Shown: piece by piece, positions 8,520 through 20,372 of the stretch | How positions within the stretch are numbered: the stretch's first letter is position 1 | Layout: each line of letters starts with the position of its first letter | Source of the DNA: Eurosta solidaginis | Taxonomy: Eukaryota; Arthropoda; Insecta; Diptera; Tephritidae | Direction of reading: 5' to 3' | Assembly: GCF_040869045.1 (NCBI RefSeq) | Contig: NC_090319.1 | Location: 176,550,645 to 176,614,644, forward strand | DNA length: 64,000 bases | The notes under the pieces: generated by a model | The model's database searches: none | What the model was told of the DNA's origin: nothing | What the model saw: only the letters and a program-made list of their open reading frames with translations | Program-made: the position numbers and the translations under genes

Positions 8520-11500
8520 GCTTTCCAAGGCAGTCGGTTCTATGTACCGGAGCGACTCGGAATTTTTCCCGACCAAGGACTTTAATTTAGTGTAACCCCA
8601 TTTAATTTGTTGCGTCCCTCCCACAAATTGTCATCCTCCCAGCAGCTCCTTGAAGCGGGACTGCTCCATATTCTCTTGCTCCGGGAAGGTATCCATTCCA
8701 ATCCGGGTCCGTCTCCTGACACCGGTCCTGAGAAATGGTTTTGCTGCATCTGCCGGAAAAGAATATTTTTAGGACGGTCATACTCTGTTCAGTGTGTCTC
8801 GTGTAAGGGATGGTTGCATCGGACAGGTTGTTCTGGGCTTGATCCCAAAACCCGACGTCCACGTAACTTTTATAAATATTTTGTGGCTCCTTGCTGTTCA
8901 CGTCCAAGGGCGTCCCGTAGTCTACGCCTTAGCGCCCCCCCCCCCCCCCCCCCCGCCCACTACCTTCCAGCAGCCAAGCTGCTCAGCAAGCCACAACTAG
9001 TACCCGCTGCTTCTCGCGCCCAGCGGCGCCAACAACTCACCGTTTGCTCCATTTGCCAGCACAGAATATATATGTTTGCGACATCCGCCCAAAGAAGCTC
9101 CTGCCTTGGGCGGTGCCACTTTCCTAGATGTTCTGCTCTCCGCGACGGCAACCCCCCGACGGGTTTCATTGCGTCATGTTGCCAGGTCGCAAACCCCAAT
9201 CTACCGAGTACCCCAATGCTTGCCCAAGGACCCCCAGTCCCAGGGCCACAACAGCAGTTGCGTCCTGGCCATCCGTCACTTACTCCTAGAGTGGCGACGT
9301 CTCCCGCTATGCACTTCAGTATTCTGCAGTTAAACTGTAATAAACTAACTGGGAAGATCACAGAGATAGTCGATTTCATGAAGCGGCACAATATTCGCAT
9401 TGCTGCGATTCAAGAGACTAAACTCACAGCAAGATCTGCACTGCAAACCTGTTCTGGGTATAATGTCCACAGAAAAGATCGCATGAGCGGAAATGGAGGC
9501 GGCCTCGCGTTTATCATACACCACTCTGTGCAATATCTATATATATTATATTATATTATATATATATATATATATATTTGATCCTGGCATCGACCGCAGG
9601 GACAATGTCTTAGAACGTCAAGGCCTATCTGTCCGGTCAGGCGATGCAAACCTAGAAATCATCACCATCTACATCTACCGCCCTAATATTAGCGCCCTAC
9701 TCACTGGCAACAATCGCATTATCTTAGGTGATTTCAATGCCCATCACGATCTATGGCGGGCGGACAGTAGGGGTGATATGTTGGCGGATCAAATAGAAGA
9801 AACGACGTTCAGCACAATAAACTGAGACGCCCTCACACGTATGGTAGGTAGCTGTCACAGTTCGCCGAATATTTCAATCGAGAGCGCAGAACTCGTAAAC
9901 TGGCAGCCGATGGTAACATTGGCATCCGACCACCCGCCTATACTTATTTCGTCCGAGCAAACCGCCGACTTCATCGTTACAGATAAACGCACTTTCAAAA
10001 AATGTAAAAAAGGAAAGTGGGAGGACAACCTCTTTGCTGCCCTCCCTATCCCGACTGATGCCCGCCAAGGGGAGCGTGCTTTCCGAAAGTCATTGAATCC
10101 GCCTCGGCATGTTTCATTCCCGCCGGGAGAATTCCCGAAATTCGGCCTCACTTCCCGGCGGAGGCCGCAAATTTAGCGAGAGAACGTGACCTTATAAGAC
10201 AGCTCAACCCAGGCGACCCCCAAATAAGGGATATAAACCAACGCATCAGATTGCTTGTGGATGAACACAAGCGGGCGAAATGGGAGGAGCACCTAAGAGG
10301 TTGTTACCTCTCTGCCGGTGTGGGTAAACTTTGGTCCACCGTAAAGTCCCTATCGAATCCGCCTAAGCACAATGAAAAAGTTTCCATCGCCTTCGGCGAT
10401 AAAGTGCTGTCGGGTTCGAAAAAATGCGCGAGCACTTTCTGTCGTCAATATGTAATGCATTCTACGGTCGACAAAGATAGACGGGGGGCCAACAGACACG
10501 CACATAAACATAAATTCAGCGCGTCACCAACTACCATCACTGCCAGAGAGGTTGAAGATGCCATTGGTCACGCTAAACCATCCAAAGCAGTGGGCCCAGA
10601 CGGCATAGCCATGCCGATGCTTAAAAGCCTAGGGAAAGAGGGTTTCAAATACTTAGCACATGTCTTCAACCTGTCTCTTTCCACCTTTGTCATACCCGAA
10701 AAATGGAAAATGGCCAAGGTGGTCCCGCTACTAAAGCCTGGGAAATCAGCTAACATAGGAGAGTCGTATCGTCCGATATCTCTCCTATCGCCAGTAGCAA
10801 AGACGCTTGAAGCCATTTTGCTCCCATACTTCCAAGCTAATTTGCAGCTAACCTCTCATCAGCATGGCTTCAGAAAACTCCATAGCACCACCACCGCACA
10901 CAATGCCATCAGCACCCAGATAAATTGCGGTTTAAATCAAAACCCCCACCATAGAACAGTACTCGTAGCGCTAGACCTATCAAAAGCATTTGATACGGTC
11001 AAGCATGGCACGTTACTGCAAGGCCTGGAAGGGTCTACCCTTACCCCATGTCTTAAAATGTGGACCGCAAATTATCTGGGTGGTCGGCAGGCATCGGTGC
11101 AATTTAGAAACGAAACATTAAAACCAAGAAGAATTAAACAAGGGGTGCCACAGGGTGGTGTCCTATCCCCACTTTTGTTTAATTTCTACATATCTAAGCT
11201 ACCTTCACCACCGGAAGGAGTCACTATCGTTTCATACGCCGATGACTACACAATAATGGCCACAGGCCAAGGCCCACAGATCGATGAGCTCTGCAACAGA
11301 ATAAACGGCTACCTCCCTGATATCTCCAGTTTTTTCGCCTCGCGAAACCTGACATTATCACAGACTAAATCTTCCGCGACCTTATTTACAACATGGGCGT
11401 CCCAAGTGTCGACCATTTTGAACATCCACGTCGATGGCACTACGCTACCGACTGTCCTACACCCCAAAATATTGGGTGTGACGTTTGATCAAGATCTGCA

Positions 11501-11575
11501 TTTTGGTGAGCACGCAGCCACAATTGTCCGAAAATCCAGAGCCGTAATAAAATCCTCAAACCCCTTGCTACTCGA
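8520..11575 (+). mobile_element. Jockey-like non-LTR retrotransposon, 3'-truncated
   Basis: The element starts with a CCAAGGCAGTCGGTTCT 5' leader, then a PHD-finger/endonuclease frame (8607-10176) and a reverse transcriptase frame (10251-11633). The RT similarity fades at about 11575, and no 3' UTR or poly-A tail follows, so the 3' end was lost. It contains a poly-C run (about 8935-8954) and a TA-microsatellite (about 9545-9576) inside coding sequence. Several stops are present. Confidence 0.85.
8607..10176 (+). pseudogene. Non-LTR element PHD-type zinc finger and AP endonuclease, frameshifted
   Basis: The first frame (8607-9581) has a PHD-like zinc finger (WFCCICRKRIF, VQCVSCKGWLHR), a Pro-rich linker interrupted by poly-C, and a second Cys cluster. 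The APE-type endonuclease starts with FSILQLNCNKLTGK (Asn motif) and IAAIQETKL (catalytic Glu). A TA repeat breaks the frame, after which ILGDFNAHHDLW (9721 onward; Asp/Asn motif) and SDHPPILIS (catalytic Asp-His) follow at up to 10176. The endonuclease nicks target DNA to prime reverse transcription. A stop at about 9823 and the TA insertion make it non-functional. Confidence 0.85.
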
Positions 11576-11633
11576 TACAATCATAAAACGTTGGCCTGGC
11601 ACTAAAGAGCAACCAACTATGCTTTGTATTTAG
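10251..11633 (+). pseudogene. Non-LTR element reverse transcriptase, C-terminally truncated
   Basis: 460 codons are open. RT blocks in order: KPSKAVGPDGIAMPMLK, YRPISLLSPVAKTLE, LDLSKAFDTVKHG (first catalytic Asp), QGVPQGGVLSPLLFNFY, SYADDYTIMA (the YADD box), and KILGVTFDQDLHF. These are the standard order of Jockey-like polymerases. After about residue 440 the frame leaves the family sequence, and the thumb and C-terminal zinc region are missing. The same family is seen as a relic at 62892-63300. Confidence 0.9.
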
Positions 11634-11656
11634 TTTTTTGCAACCATTCTTTTTAG

Positions 11657-11759
11657 GTAAGGGTAATGGCAATGTTATTGGATGTGGCTGGAAAAGGGTG
11701 CACCCAAACGGTGTGAATGTGGATTTTATTTCCAATTAAAGGAAGTAAAACAAATTTAA
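11657..11759 (+). pseudogene. Second COX5B-like terminal exon
   Basis: After acceptor CTTTTTAG (11656) the exon encodes WMWLEKGAPKRCECGFYFQL and ends in a stop at 11757-11759. It is the zinc-binding C-terminus of a COX5B paralogue that differs from the 8156-8262 copy (CGFYFQL versus CGHWLKL). One base appears lost just before WMW. It directly follows the truncated non-LTR copy, as the first COX5B fragment follows the first non-LTR fragment. Confidence 0.7.
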
Positions 11760-11964
11760 AAAGAATTACAGCAAAATTAAACTTAAAACCGTGGTATATA
11801 TTCGTCCGATATATTATTAATTTGAATATAATTGTTTGTACACTCTAAATAAACTAAGAATATTAGCCTATGGTATAACCAGTCAAGAGGTAACTACTAT
11901 TACCATTCATATTTACTTCAGGATGTGTGCGATTTGGCAATATTTGATAGTAACGTAGCCAATT
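11760..11964. other. AT-rich gap, no gene
   Basis: AT-rich sequence with AATAAAC-like words, possibly the 3' UTR of the COX5B-like fragment. No reading frame or repeat was recognised. Confidence 0.5.
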
Positions 11965-12850
11965 TCAAGTCAAATGCAAATTTGTGACATTAGAGTTGGT
12001 TTTCAGCTCTACATACAAGTCCATTAACAATTCCTTGCTAAGACTGTACAACACTATTGGGCGTGAATGTTTTACAAAGCGTAATAAAGCTTGCACGATG
12101 TTACTTGGGTGTTCCTTTCCTGCTATGACAAGTGCATCGAACTTGACGCGCATTAACTCACATGCACGCCGGTTTTCTATCTGCCATTTCTACGCCGGCG
12201 CTGCTGCAACTGTTGCAGATGGGTTATTTGTTTCGCTATAATCGCCGGTGCTATCGCTATTAGGGGACACTGCTGTTGTTGTAACAGTGCTTGATCTTGC
12301 GCCCGAAGTTGTTGCAGAAAAAAAAAAGAGTTACGTTATTACAGCTAGCAAGGTTTTATTGTGCTGCAATGGCGAAACCCTGTCCGAGGTTTTTGAGCAT
12401 ACAAATTTAGGTCTTCTGTAAACAAGACCAGAAGGGCTTTGGAGAATTCTCCAAGTGAGTTTTTGGCAATATTTTTATACAGATCAAGCCTGTCTAATCG
12501 ATTAGTTAATGTTACTTACCCGCATCATCTTCGCTTAGTTTCTGCTTTTTACTGCTAGGCTCTCTTTCTTCAATGGGTGTACTTGGCTCAGTCGCGACCA
12601 CGGGCACCTGTTGATCCTTCCCTTGATATTATTCTCGCAGCACCGAATATAAATTTATACAACGTTGTAGTTGCTCTTGCATTGCTTGCTTCTGTGGCAC
12701 ATTACCTGGATGCATGTGCACAAGTGTCGCCTCAGTGTTAGCGCCAATTGAATTCAGAAAGCTTGCTGGTAGCAGACCACTTGTACCACTCTCATACATT
12801 AAATAACTACGAAACCCGCTTACACCCGCATATGAGATGTTATTATTTTT
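11965..12850 (-). pseudogene. Harbinger partner gene (MADF/Myb-like DNA-binding), decayed
   Basis: Read on the minus strand, parts near 12640-12830 (SGLLPASFLNS, VHMHPGNVPQK) and the 3' part at 11965-12250 (RRACELMRVKFDALVIAGKE, LYSLSKELLMDLYVELK) resemble the second protein of PIF/Harbinger elements. That protein carries a MADF/SANT-type domain and helps bring the transposase to the TIRs. A donor GTAAGT lies at about 12520 on the minus strand. A stop at about 12200 breaks the final part. Converging on the transposase gene is the usual Harbinger layout. Domain identity is by resemblance and position. Confidence 0.55.
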
Positions 12851-13238
12851 ATTATAATTTTATTAAAAGTTACGCAGCTGACAGCCGTAACTGACAATAC
12901 TTCAAATGGATTGGGTTGCGTGAAATTAAAGAGTAGCAAAAAATACTACTATGTATAAAACAGTTGATAGGGTTGTTGTACGTCAATTTCGTTAAGTAAC
13001 TAAGTTGGTGAAACCGAAAAAAAACCAAGCCGCAAATCTGGACTAACTTAAGTCACAACTAAGTTTTAGCCTAAGTCGAGTTGGTGAAATCGGCCCTTAG
13101 TGTTGTTAATATTTGTCACAATATGTTGTGGATACAACCAACAGGTTCACGAGGAAAAATACATCAAAAGCAGAAGCTACATTATAATCTTCGACAACAT
13201 ACTTCATATCATACTCACATTACGTAGCAAGCCTCCTA

Positions 13239-13659
<421 letters not shown>

Positions 13660-13666
<7 letters not shown>

Positions 13667-13870
13667 AAAACCAAAATAATCCGCAGATAATTGCGAAACA
13701 AAAAGGAGTTGTTTCGAAATAATGATATGAAATTAACTACAAAATTTTCATGAAAACGGTCTTAAAATTATCCGGAGATAATTCTGAAATAATCCCGAAG
13801 TCATCCCGGAATGGTTGCGAAACAATCCCGAAATAATCCTCTAATCATTTTGAAACGTGCATATTTTTCT
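13660..13870. repeat. Degenerate short repeat of AATAATCCCGAA-type words
   Basis: About 200 bases contain many variants of AATAATCCCGAA / GTCATCCCGGAA with irregular 10-22 base spacing. It directly abuts the Rok fragment. No gene is visible. Confidence 0.5.
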
Positions 13871-16002
13871 CAACATTACCCATATGACAAATATTATTCG
13901 TTTAGGACACATTCCGCACACCTAAATGCGCCAATACTACTTTTGTTTTTACATTCTTTTCTCGCTAATTAGTAGACGGTAAATCGAGGACACAGTTCGG
14001 TAGGTATTGCACTGTGAATACCGGCTATCCTCATAATTTGGAATTGTCAGATCTTAGTTAGCTCCCTTCTAATATAGATGTGCGGTATACAGATTCAGTG
14101 TTACAATGGTCTACCAAAACGGTTCTGAAATTCATTCACATGCAGAACGGGAATTTTTTTTTTTTAACTTAGAGTTATCCTGGCATGAGGGACTTAACTC
14201 ATACACTTTTGACATTTGTTTAAAATTAACTCTGAGCTTGAAAAACAACTTGAAACCCTGCAAAAGGGACTAATAGGTTAAACCTTTTTACAATCCTGGA
14301 TGTAATATGCCCTAACATGACGCCAACAATCAACACAATTCTAATGTGCAACCAGCGTCTCTAACACCAGTCCCTTTGTTTCAATTCGGCTGATTCCTTG
14401 GACTTCCGTGAGAGGATATCGGTGACAATTCATGATTGGTCGAACCTTTGCATTTTGATAAGCACTGTTACGAAACGAGGGAAAACATGAGTGTATTTCT
14501 ACCTAGAAAAGCCTTTCAGCCATTCTTTTTTGTTTAGCAGATGACATTCGGTGTCGGCATTAACTATGAAGGTTCCCCAATGCGTCTGTTTAAACGTTTT
14601 GGCGTTAAGTGATCTACAGCAATGTTCAGGCAAAACAAACTAAAATATTTTATAGAATATCAAATAGAAAGCAAATTTGCTACTCACTTGGTCCAAGCAT
14701 TTCAGCTCCTCAATAGGATACGCCACTTTTTGGCAGCGTACACAAGTTTTACTCATATTTGCTGCCCTTTGTTAGACCCGTTTGCGCACAGATGCATTTG
14801 AACACATTCCTTCACCGACTTAATGTGAGCTCGTGAAAATTTTGTTATATATCTTTATTTTTACATAAAAAAAAGGCGCTGCACCTGAGTTCTTTTTGAT
14901 AACACAAACTGCTTTTACGAATTTAGGAAACGTTTTAAATTGATTTGCCACGATTTTTCTTTGTGCGCAGAAAATCTAGCAAAGAAATTAATGTGTTAGG
15001 TGATTTTCGATTAATGAAATCAAAATCCTCAATATTCATGCGCAATTTGGCATATCTGCTTCGATACCGTTTCATGTTTGGTGGCATATTATGGCCAAAT
15101 ATATAAGTATTTGCAAATGCTAGTTGTAGTCTTTTTATATAGTATGTTTTGTTATAGATGAGTGGTATTAAGGGAAGTCAGCGGCGTTCTGACGAGGTCG
15201 CGATCGTGCGAATCGCCCTCAACTGTTTGTCTCTCCTGAAAATAAAAAGGCAAGATTAATTAATAAAAAGGATAAAATCTACGCGTATACTATATACTCA
15301 CCACCGCGTGTTTTAAATGAATGACTTTTTGCCATTCAGGAAATGGAAAAGTGTAGCAAACGTCAGAATTTATTCACTCATTTCTGACAGTCAACGCACT
15401 GTGATACCGACATTAGGCCTAATGTGCTGCTACACGCGCTACACGCACTACATAATGAGCATTACATATCTCGGTCAATCATTCATTTGGTCGAGATTTA
15501 AAATACTTATTTCCACGAATCTCAACATTATCGGAAATACACGTCGAAAATAATGGTGAATGGTGGAAATGCAACTGCACAGGCAGTCTTTTATACCTTT
15601 TCAGCCAAGTTGCGAACCGTTCCGTGTGGTGGTAGGCCACTTGTGGTAAAACAAAACACACCACAAATTATGTAGCACAAGATTTAGCGACATCGACCGA
15701 CAAAAGTCGAATTATTTAAAGCAAAATACTAAATCACTATCCAGACTGAATGCATGAGTGCTAAAATCAGTTTTTTCGTTTCCTTGCGCACATAAGCATT
15801 TAGGTATGACCTTTAATTTTTTATTTCAATTAAATTCTCTTTCTTTTTTTATTTTGCGAAAACACATTGGACATATTTTTTTACGCCACCCAACCACCCA
15901 ACCAACATTCCGCCAACCTCAATTTGGTCATGATCAATGGTACCAATATTCTTTAAGATCATGACCCGTTACCCAACTTTATTTGCCAAGTCATAGGGAG
16001 GC
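13871..16002. other. 2.1 kb without recognisable genes
   Basis: AT-rich sequence with scattered short frames lacking family motifs on both strands. A poly-T run lies at about 14153-14165 and a poly-A run near 14870. The part after about 15700 may be the truncated 5' side of element V, but no LTR copy is seen there. Confidence 0.5.
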
Positions 16003-17105
16003 GCAAAGCGTTTCGACGTCGCTTGCCAGCTCTGCGGCAGGTACCATAGACTCTGTGCCGAATATAGAATAAAATCCTCAGAGGAGAGGTTGCGGGCAAT
16101 GTTTCTACATAAGTACTGTACGAACTGTCTGTCGCCCCTTCACCGCGTGGACAAGTGCAACAACAAATATCGCTGCAAACGGTGCCCGGAAAAGCACCAC
16201 ATCACGCTCCATTTGGATGAGCGTCAGTCAGAACGCGAGGATGCAGCCACAATGGGAGAAGACACTCCGTCTGACGACACTTTGTCCATCAACCTAACGG
16301 GACCGACAAAATCCTGCGCTCAGCAAGTGGAGGAAGAAGAGATGGAAGAAAAGAGGGCGGGAGCGGAAGAAGAGCAGGCGAAAGCGGAGACAAGGCCATC
16401 GCCAAACAAGAATGAGATGCGCAGTTTCCGGCCGTTGTTGCAGCACGAGACGAACGTGGAGAAGGTAAAGTAAATGCGAAATCAACAAAAAAATCGGCGG
16501 CACCGGACGCCCAAAACACAAGAGCACTATCGCGCGGCACACCGGAAGGCTTCCGGACAGGTCAGCTTCTTCAGCCTAATCCATCGGCCCTAATGCGGCC
16601 CTTCGTACCCAATGCGCCGACGGTCATCGTGTGCATCGAATCGCGCGGGCACTTACACTTGGTTCGTGCCATTATTGATCCCTGCGCCACCAGCACAATC
16701 GTCGATGCAGAGCTGGCGCGTGATTTACAATTGGAGCACCAAGGATCAGGGCAATGCACACTCATTCTGCGTGGCAAGTTCTGGTCATCGACGGATGTCA
16801 CCACTCAAGCCGCAGTTGTCAAAGGCGACAATCGCTTGAGTCCGCCGTTTGATGCGGAACCGAATATTTCTGCGCCTTTTCAATTTGTACGGCTAGCGGA
16901 TTCGCAATTTTACCTCTCCTCACCCATTCGGCTTACACTCGGCGCTGACATATACGCCAAAATGATGGTGAACGGTACACCGGCATCTACAGTTGGCGGT
17001 CTCCTAACGCAACCGACCGAATTCGGATTGGTGGCTCAGGAGCCTGCCAGAAATAAAATTTTTGTCCTCACAGCCTCACACGCGGATACTGTTATATATA
17101 CTTAA
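16003..17105 (+). pseudogene. BEL-type gag zinc knuckles and protease-like domain (element V)
   Basis: The first part (16003-16473) has Cys-His knuckles: CQLCGRYHRLC, then YCTNCLSPLHRVDKC and YRCKRCPEKHHITLH, followed by an acidic stretch and FRPLLQHE. After a stop, the second part (16593-17105) has a retropepsin-like fold: LVRAIIDPCATSTIVDAELA in place of the usual ALIDSGS active site, then LTLGADIYAKMMVNG and LLTQPTEFGLV. In active BEL proteases the motif is D-S/T-G; here it is D-P-C-A. No RT follows. The polypurine tract and LTR come only 200 bases later, so this is a gag/protease-only element or relic. Confidence 0.75.
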
Positions 17106-17296
17106 GTAAACACTGCACGGAATTCAAAACTACGTACTTGTATCTAATAATTTCTTTTCTTTTTCCACAGGAGAGCGAAACTTGAGGCCAACCAAACGGT
17201 GTGCAGTGCTTGCAGTCCGTATCTTCATCGCCTTACTTCGATGCAGCGCCTTACTAGACGTGTGATGACGTGACATTCCTTTTTTCTTTTTTTTTT

Positions 17297-17735
17297 TGTT
17301 GCTTACGGCAAGGGGCCGGTATGTTTAGGCACAGATCTAAATATATCTGCCGTCCCTCGTAACACACGCTTGTGGTCACTAGCACACACAGTCATGTGTG
17401 AGTGGTAGTAGGTATGCATATTTACTTTTACCGCTGTGAGCCCTCGGTATAGCAACTTTGTTTCTGGGCAACCCAACGAAGGTGCTGTATCGTGGGTTCA
17501 TAGACTCTTGTCGCAAAGGAACTCGTCCTCTTTGAATCCAGCAGTCGTCAAGGAAACACTGAATCCCACGTTCACGTAAGTGCTATTTTTCATATACCTA
17601 ATCCTATATTCGACAACAATTGTTAATATTTTCCTTTATTTTTAATAAAACCATAAATATTTCATTGTATTAACACGAAACCTTTTTGGTGTTTTTATTT
17701 TCATTCCTTTTTTTCCGCCTAACTATTTTTTAACA
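17297..17735 (+). repeat. 3' LTR of element V with its polypurine tract
   Basis: GGCAAGGGGCCGGTA (polypurine tract) is followed at 17313 by TGTTTAGGCACAG, and the LTR ends TTTTTTAACA at about 17735. An AATAAAACC polyadenylation signal lies at about 17645. Beyond 17735 the minus-strand non-LTR element N begins, so V inserted into or next to N. No matching 5' LTR is visible upstream. Confidence 0.7.
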
Positions 17736-18607
17736 ATTACGTGCGTGTGCGCCGTTGCCAACACGCAATTGTACAGTGAGCCTTGAATCGTTCCAACCCC
17801 GTGGAATATGGTTAAGAGAACAAACTCCTTTGAAAATGTTATACAACCAGAAAGAAATCAGTTCAATTGTTTGCTGGAGTTGTACCGGAGCCAACCCATC
17901 CGGCCCCGGTGCTTTGAAGGGCTGGAACGACGTTAGAGCCCATTTAATTTTACCCATAGTAATGAACTTCCCCTCATACTGCTCGTCAGTGTGGGTCTCC
18001 CTCCAGTTCATTGCTTCATCACAATCGCCCGCAAAGTGCGTGCTCAGGTGCAGACAAAGGGTGCTCTCTGTCGAATCCGTCCATGTCCTATCAGACCCTT
18101 GCAGGCTTTCCTGGAAACATTTTGGAGCACCAGAGAGCACCTTTCTGAGCCTAGATCCCTCTGACACCAGCTCCATTTCGCTACAAAATTTCCACCAGGA
18201 GGTCCTCTTCGACGACCTTAGCAGTTTCTTATAATCCCTTAGAATAATATTGTATGCATCCCATTTTTCAGCCTCCCTGGAGGCTTTAGCAAGATAGAAT
18301 GCTTTCCGACATACCTTGCATAAATTATCTAGATCCCCGTTCCACCATGGTTGTTTGGTTTTAACCCTAGATTTCTTCCTAGTACAGGCCTTATCAAGAG
18401 CCTACCCGCATGCCTTCGTGAACGAGTGAACCATATTATCTAGCTCTGCAGAGTTCTGGGGTATATGAGCACTAAATCCTGAGCTCCTCTTTTGAAGCTC
18501 CTCACTGTAGACAAGCCAGTTGGCGTTTTTAAGTTTCCTATGCCAGACACTTTTGAGCCCCACCCCGCCGAGGTCGAAGCGGACAAATCTATGATCCGAA
18601 AAAGTGG
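17736..18607 (-). pseudogene. Non-LTR element N, endonuclease end and RT start
   Basis: Minus-strand frame 18402-18635 has MTTFSDHRFVRFDLGG, the terminal Asp-His block of an APE endonuclease. It is followed by a linker and, at 17730-18176, KWALTSFQPFKAPGPDGLAP, the first RT block of I/LOA-like elements. Similarity stops at 17736 where LTR element V begins. The upstream part of the endonuclease is at 23189-23420, on the other side of element U. Frame breaks are present. Confidence 0.75.
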
Positions 18608-18611
18608 TCAT

Positions 18612-19142
18612 TGTAGCATTATGCGTCATGCCCATCTCTGCAATACATTTGCGGCATTACGCACCATGAACTTCTATGCCAATACATTTTAGTAATAGCA
18701 TAATCATATTACAATATTATGCGACATAAATTACATTGACCTAACACAGCGGTTCGCTAACATCAATGGGATGCCGAATATGAAACCTTTGTCAGTTCAC
18801 ACCTAACAAATTCTGCTTAGTCGCACACTCCGGTCAATACACTGCCGATCGTCAATATTAGTTTGTCACCAAAATATTTACATACAACCAATAATGTGAA
18901 TTAACCAAATATTCACATACAAACATTTTACATGAATATCAATCTGCTGACTTTGCATACAAATCTACATGTACGCATACCACCATTACAAATGTACGTA
19001 TTTTTTGTTTGTTAGTATTAGGATAATTATGAATGTGTAGGTTAAGAAATTATCTATAAAAGAGAAAGAATTTTTTCAATAAAATGAATTATTGTCAGAC
19101 AGTGAAGCTGAAACATTTCGTCTCATTAATTTTAACTTTTCA
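18612..19142 (+). repeat. 5' LTR of element U
   Basis: 531 bases from TGTAGCATTATG to CTTTTCA. It is nearly identical to 22595-23188 except for a repeat expansion in the latter. The adjacent primer-binding site shows it is the 5' copy. Confidence 0.9.
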
Positions 19143-19390
19143 TGGCGATCCTGCCAGCTCAGATCAAACATCAGCACAACTGCTAAAACGATCTGACTGG
19201 AAAAGATCCTGCCAGTTCAACCTTTAAGCATAAAATTTGCTGAATAAGCGAAAAATTGCTAAAGGCGATCATCTTGAAGGAAGAGCCTGCCAGATCCTGC
19301 TAAAGATCTGAAAGGCTAAAGTAATTAAGAGTAATTATCGAAATCCTAAAAAGGATTCAAATACATTTTTTTGAAAACAACTATGTAATT

Positions 19391-19550
19391 GTTTGCAACG
19401 ATGCAAGTGATCCCATTTCACAAGAAGTTTGTTTGCAAGGATGCAAGTGACCCCATTTCACAAGAAGTTTGTTTGCAAGGATGCAAGTGATCCCATTTCA
19501 CAAGAAGTTTGTTTGAAAGGATGCAAGTGATCCCATTTTACAAAAAGTTT
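19391..19550 (+). repeat. Four 40-bp direct repeats in the leader of U
   Basis: Four tandem copies of a 40-base unit beginning GTTTGCAAGGATGCAAGTGA. Each unit can fold as two small hairpins (TTGCA-AGGA-TGCAA and GTGA-TCCCATT-TCAC). Two further copies of a roughly 55-base unit with GAATGCATAATYGAGTGGAATA follow at about 19562-19665. Confidence 0.85.
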
Positions 19551-20153
19551 ACAACAAAGGGCGCATGGCAGCGAATGCATAATCGAGTGGAATAGACACT
19601 TCAGAATCCAAAAGGCACGCATGGCAACGAATGCATAATTGAGTGGAATAAATATTTCAAAAAAAAAGACGGTACAGCAACAATCCCAATCCCGACTTAC
19701 ATCAAACTGGCAGCTATCTTATGTATATAAATCTTTATAATTTTTATTAGAATCAATTGAGCGGCCTCAGGGACGCTAAGCCATTAGCAAAAACGAAAGG
19801 ATTTTTTTTCTTCATCTAAGTAGGAATAAAATTAAAATGTATTATTTGAAAAGAAAATTTTAAATATTAAAAGCTAAAGAAAATTTTTAACACTATCGAT
19901 GAAAGTGACATAGAAATTAATATTTTGTAAATTGAAAAAAAAAAAAAAAATAATAGTAATAAAATGCTAAAATTTTTTTTAAGTTAAACAAATTTTTCCA
20001 GTTAAAAATAAAAAGTTTCTTAACGTTAATAGAGTTAGCTAGATAACAAGTAAAATGAAATGGTAAGGACATTTTTTTTACAGTCAGTTAACTTCCGATA
20101 GTTTCATCTATCCCTTTGGAAAGGGCCCATAGGACATTTTACAAATTTTTTCA

Positions 20154-20372
20154 ATGGAAAGGGCCTTCCCAGATTTTCCCCTCCAATGGTGGGACGAAAA
20201 TACATTACACACTAGGGACCTAAAAAAGGAATTAGAAGGGTTAGAGAAATGGTGGAAAATAATAGGAATGGAAAGGGAACTCACAATAGAAGATATAATA
20301 AATCCCACAACCAAGGAAGAAGAAATAATGAGAATGATTAAGAGAGTGTTCCCCAAAAATGCTAAATGTTAA
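20154..20372 (+). CDS. Small leader protein of element U (72 aa)
   Basis: A 72-codon open frame, Trp- and Glu-rich, starts MERAFPDFPLQWWDENTLH and ends in a basic stretch (MIKRVFPKNAKC). I do not recognise a domain. Elements of the 412/mdg1 group carry short frames between the primer-binding site and gag, and this fits by position. It is the first of two such frames here. No membrane segment or signal peptide is visible. It may be expressed from a spliced or leaky-scanned message, which is inference. Confidence 0.5.
   Translation: MERAFPDFPLQWWDENTLHTRDLKKELEGLEKWWKIIGMERELTIEDIINPTTKEEEIMRMIKRVFPKNAKC

Larger units (their letters stand above)
6885..13096 (+). mobile_element. PIF/Harbinger DNA transposon H, with insertions
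   Basis: The left TIR GGCCCGGTTTCACCAACTCG (6885) is mirrored by GGGCCGATTTCACCAACTCG, the reverse complement of the right end at 13096. TTA flanks both sides (6882-6884 and 13097-13099), the 3-bp duplication typical of PIF/Harbinger. Inside are a HARBI1-type transposase on the plus strand near the left end and a MADF/Myb-type partner gene on the minus strand near the right end. This is the usual two-gene set. The middle is filled by non-LTR retrotransposon copies and COX5B gene fragments. Both element genes are broken. Confidence 0.85.

Noticed and set aside
16289..16542. Leu/Pro-rich minus-strand frames
   Set aside because: Shadows of the V gag coding strand.
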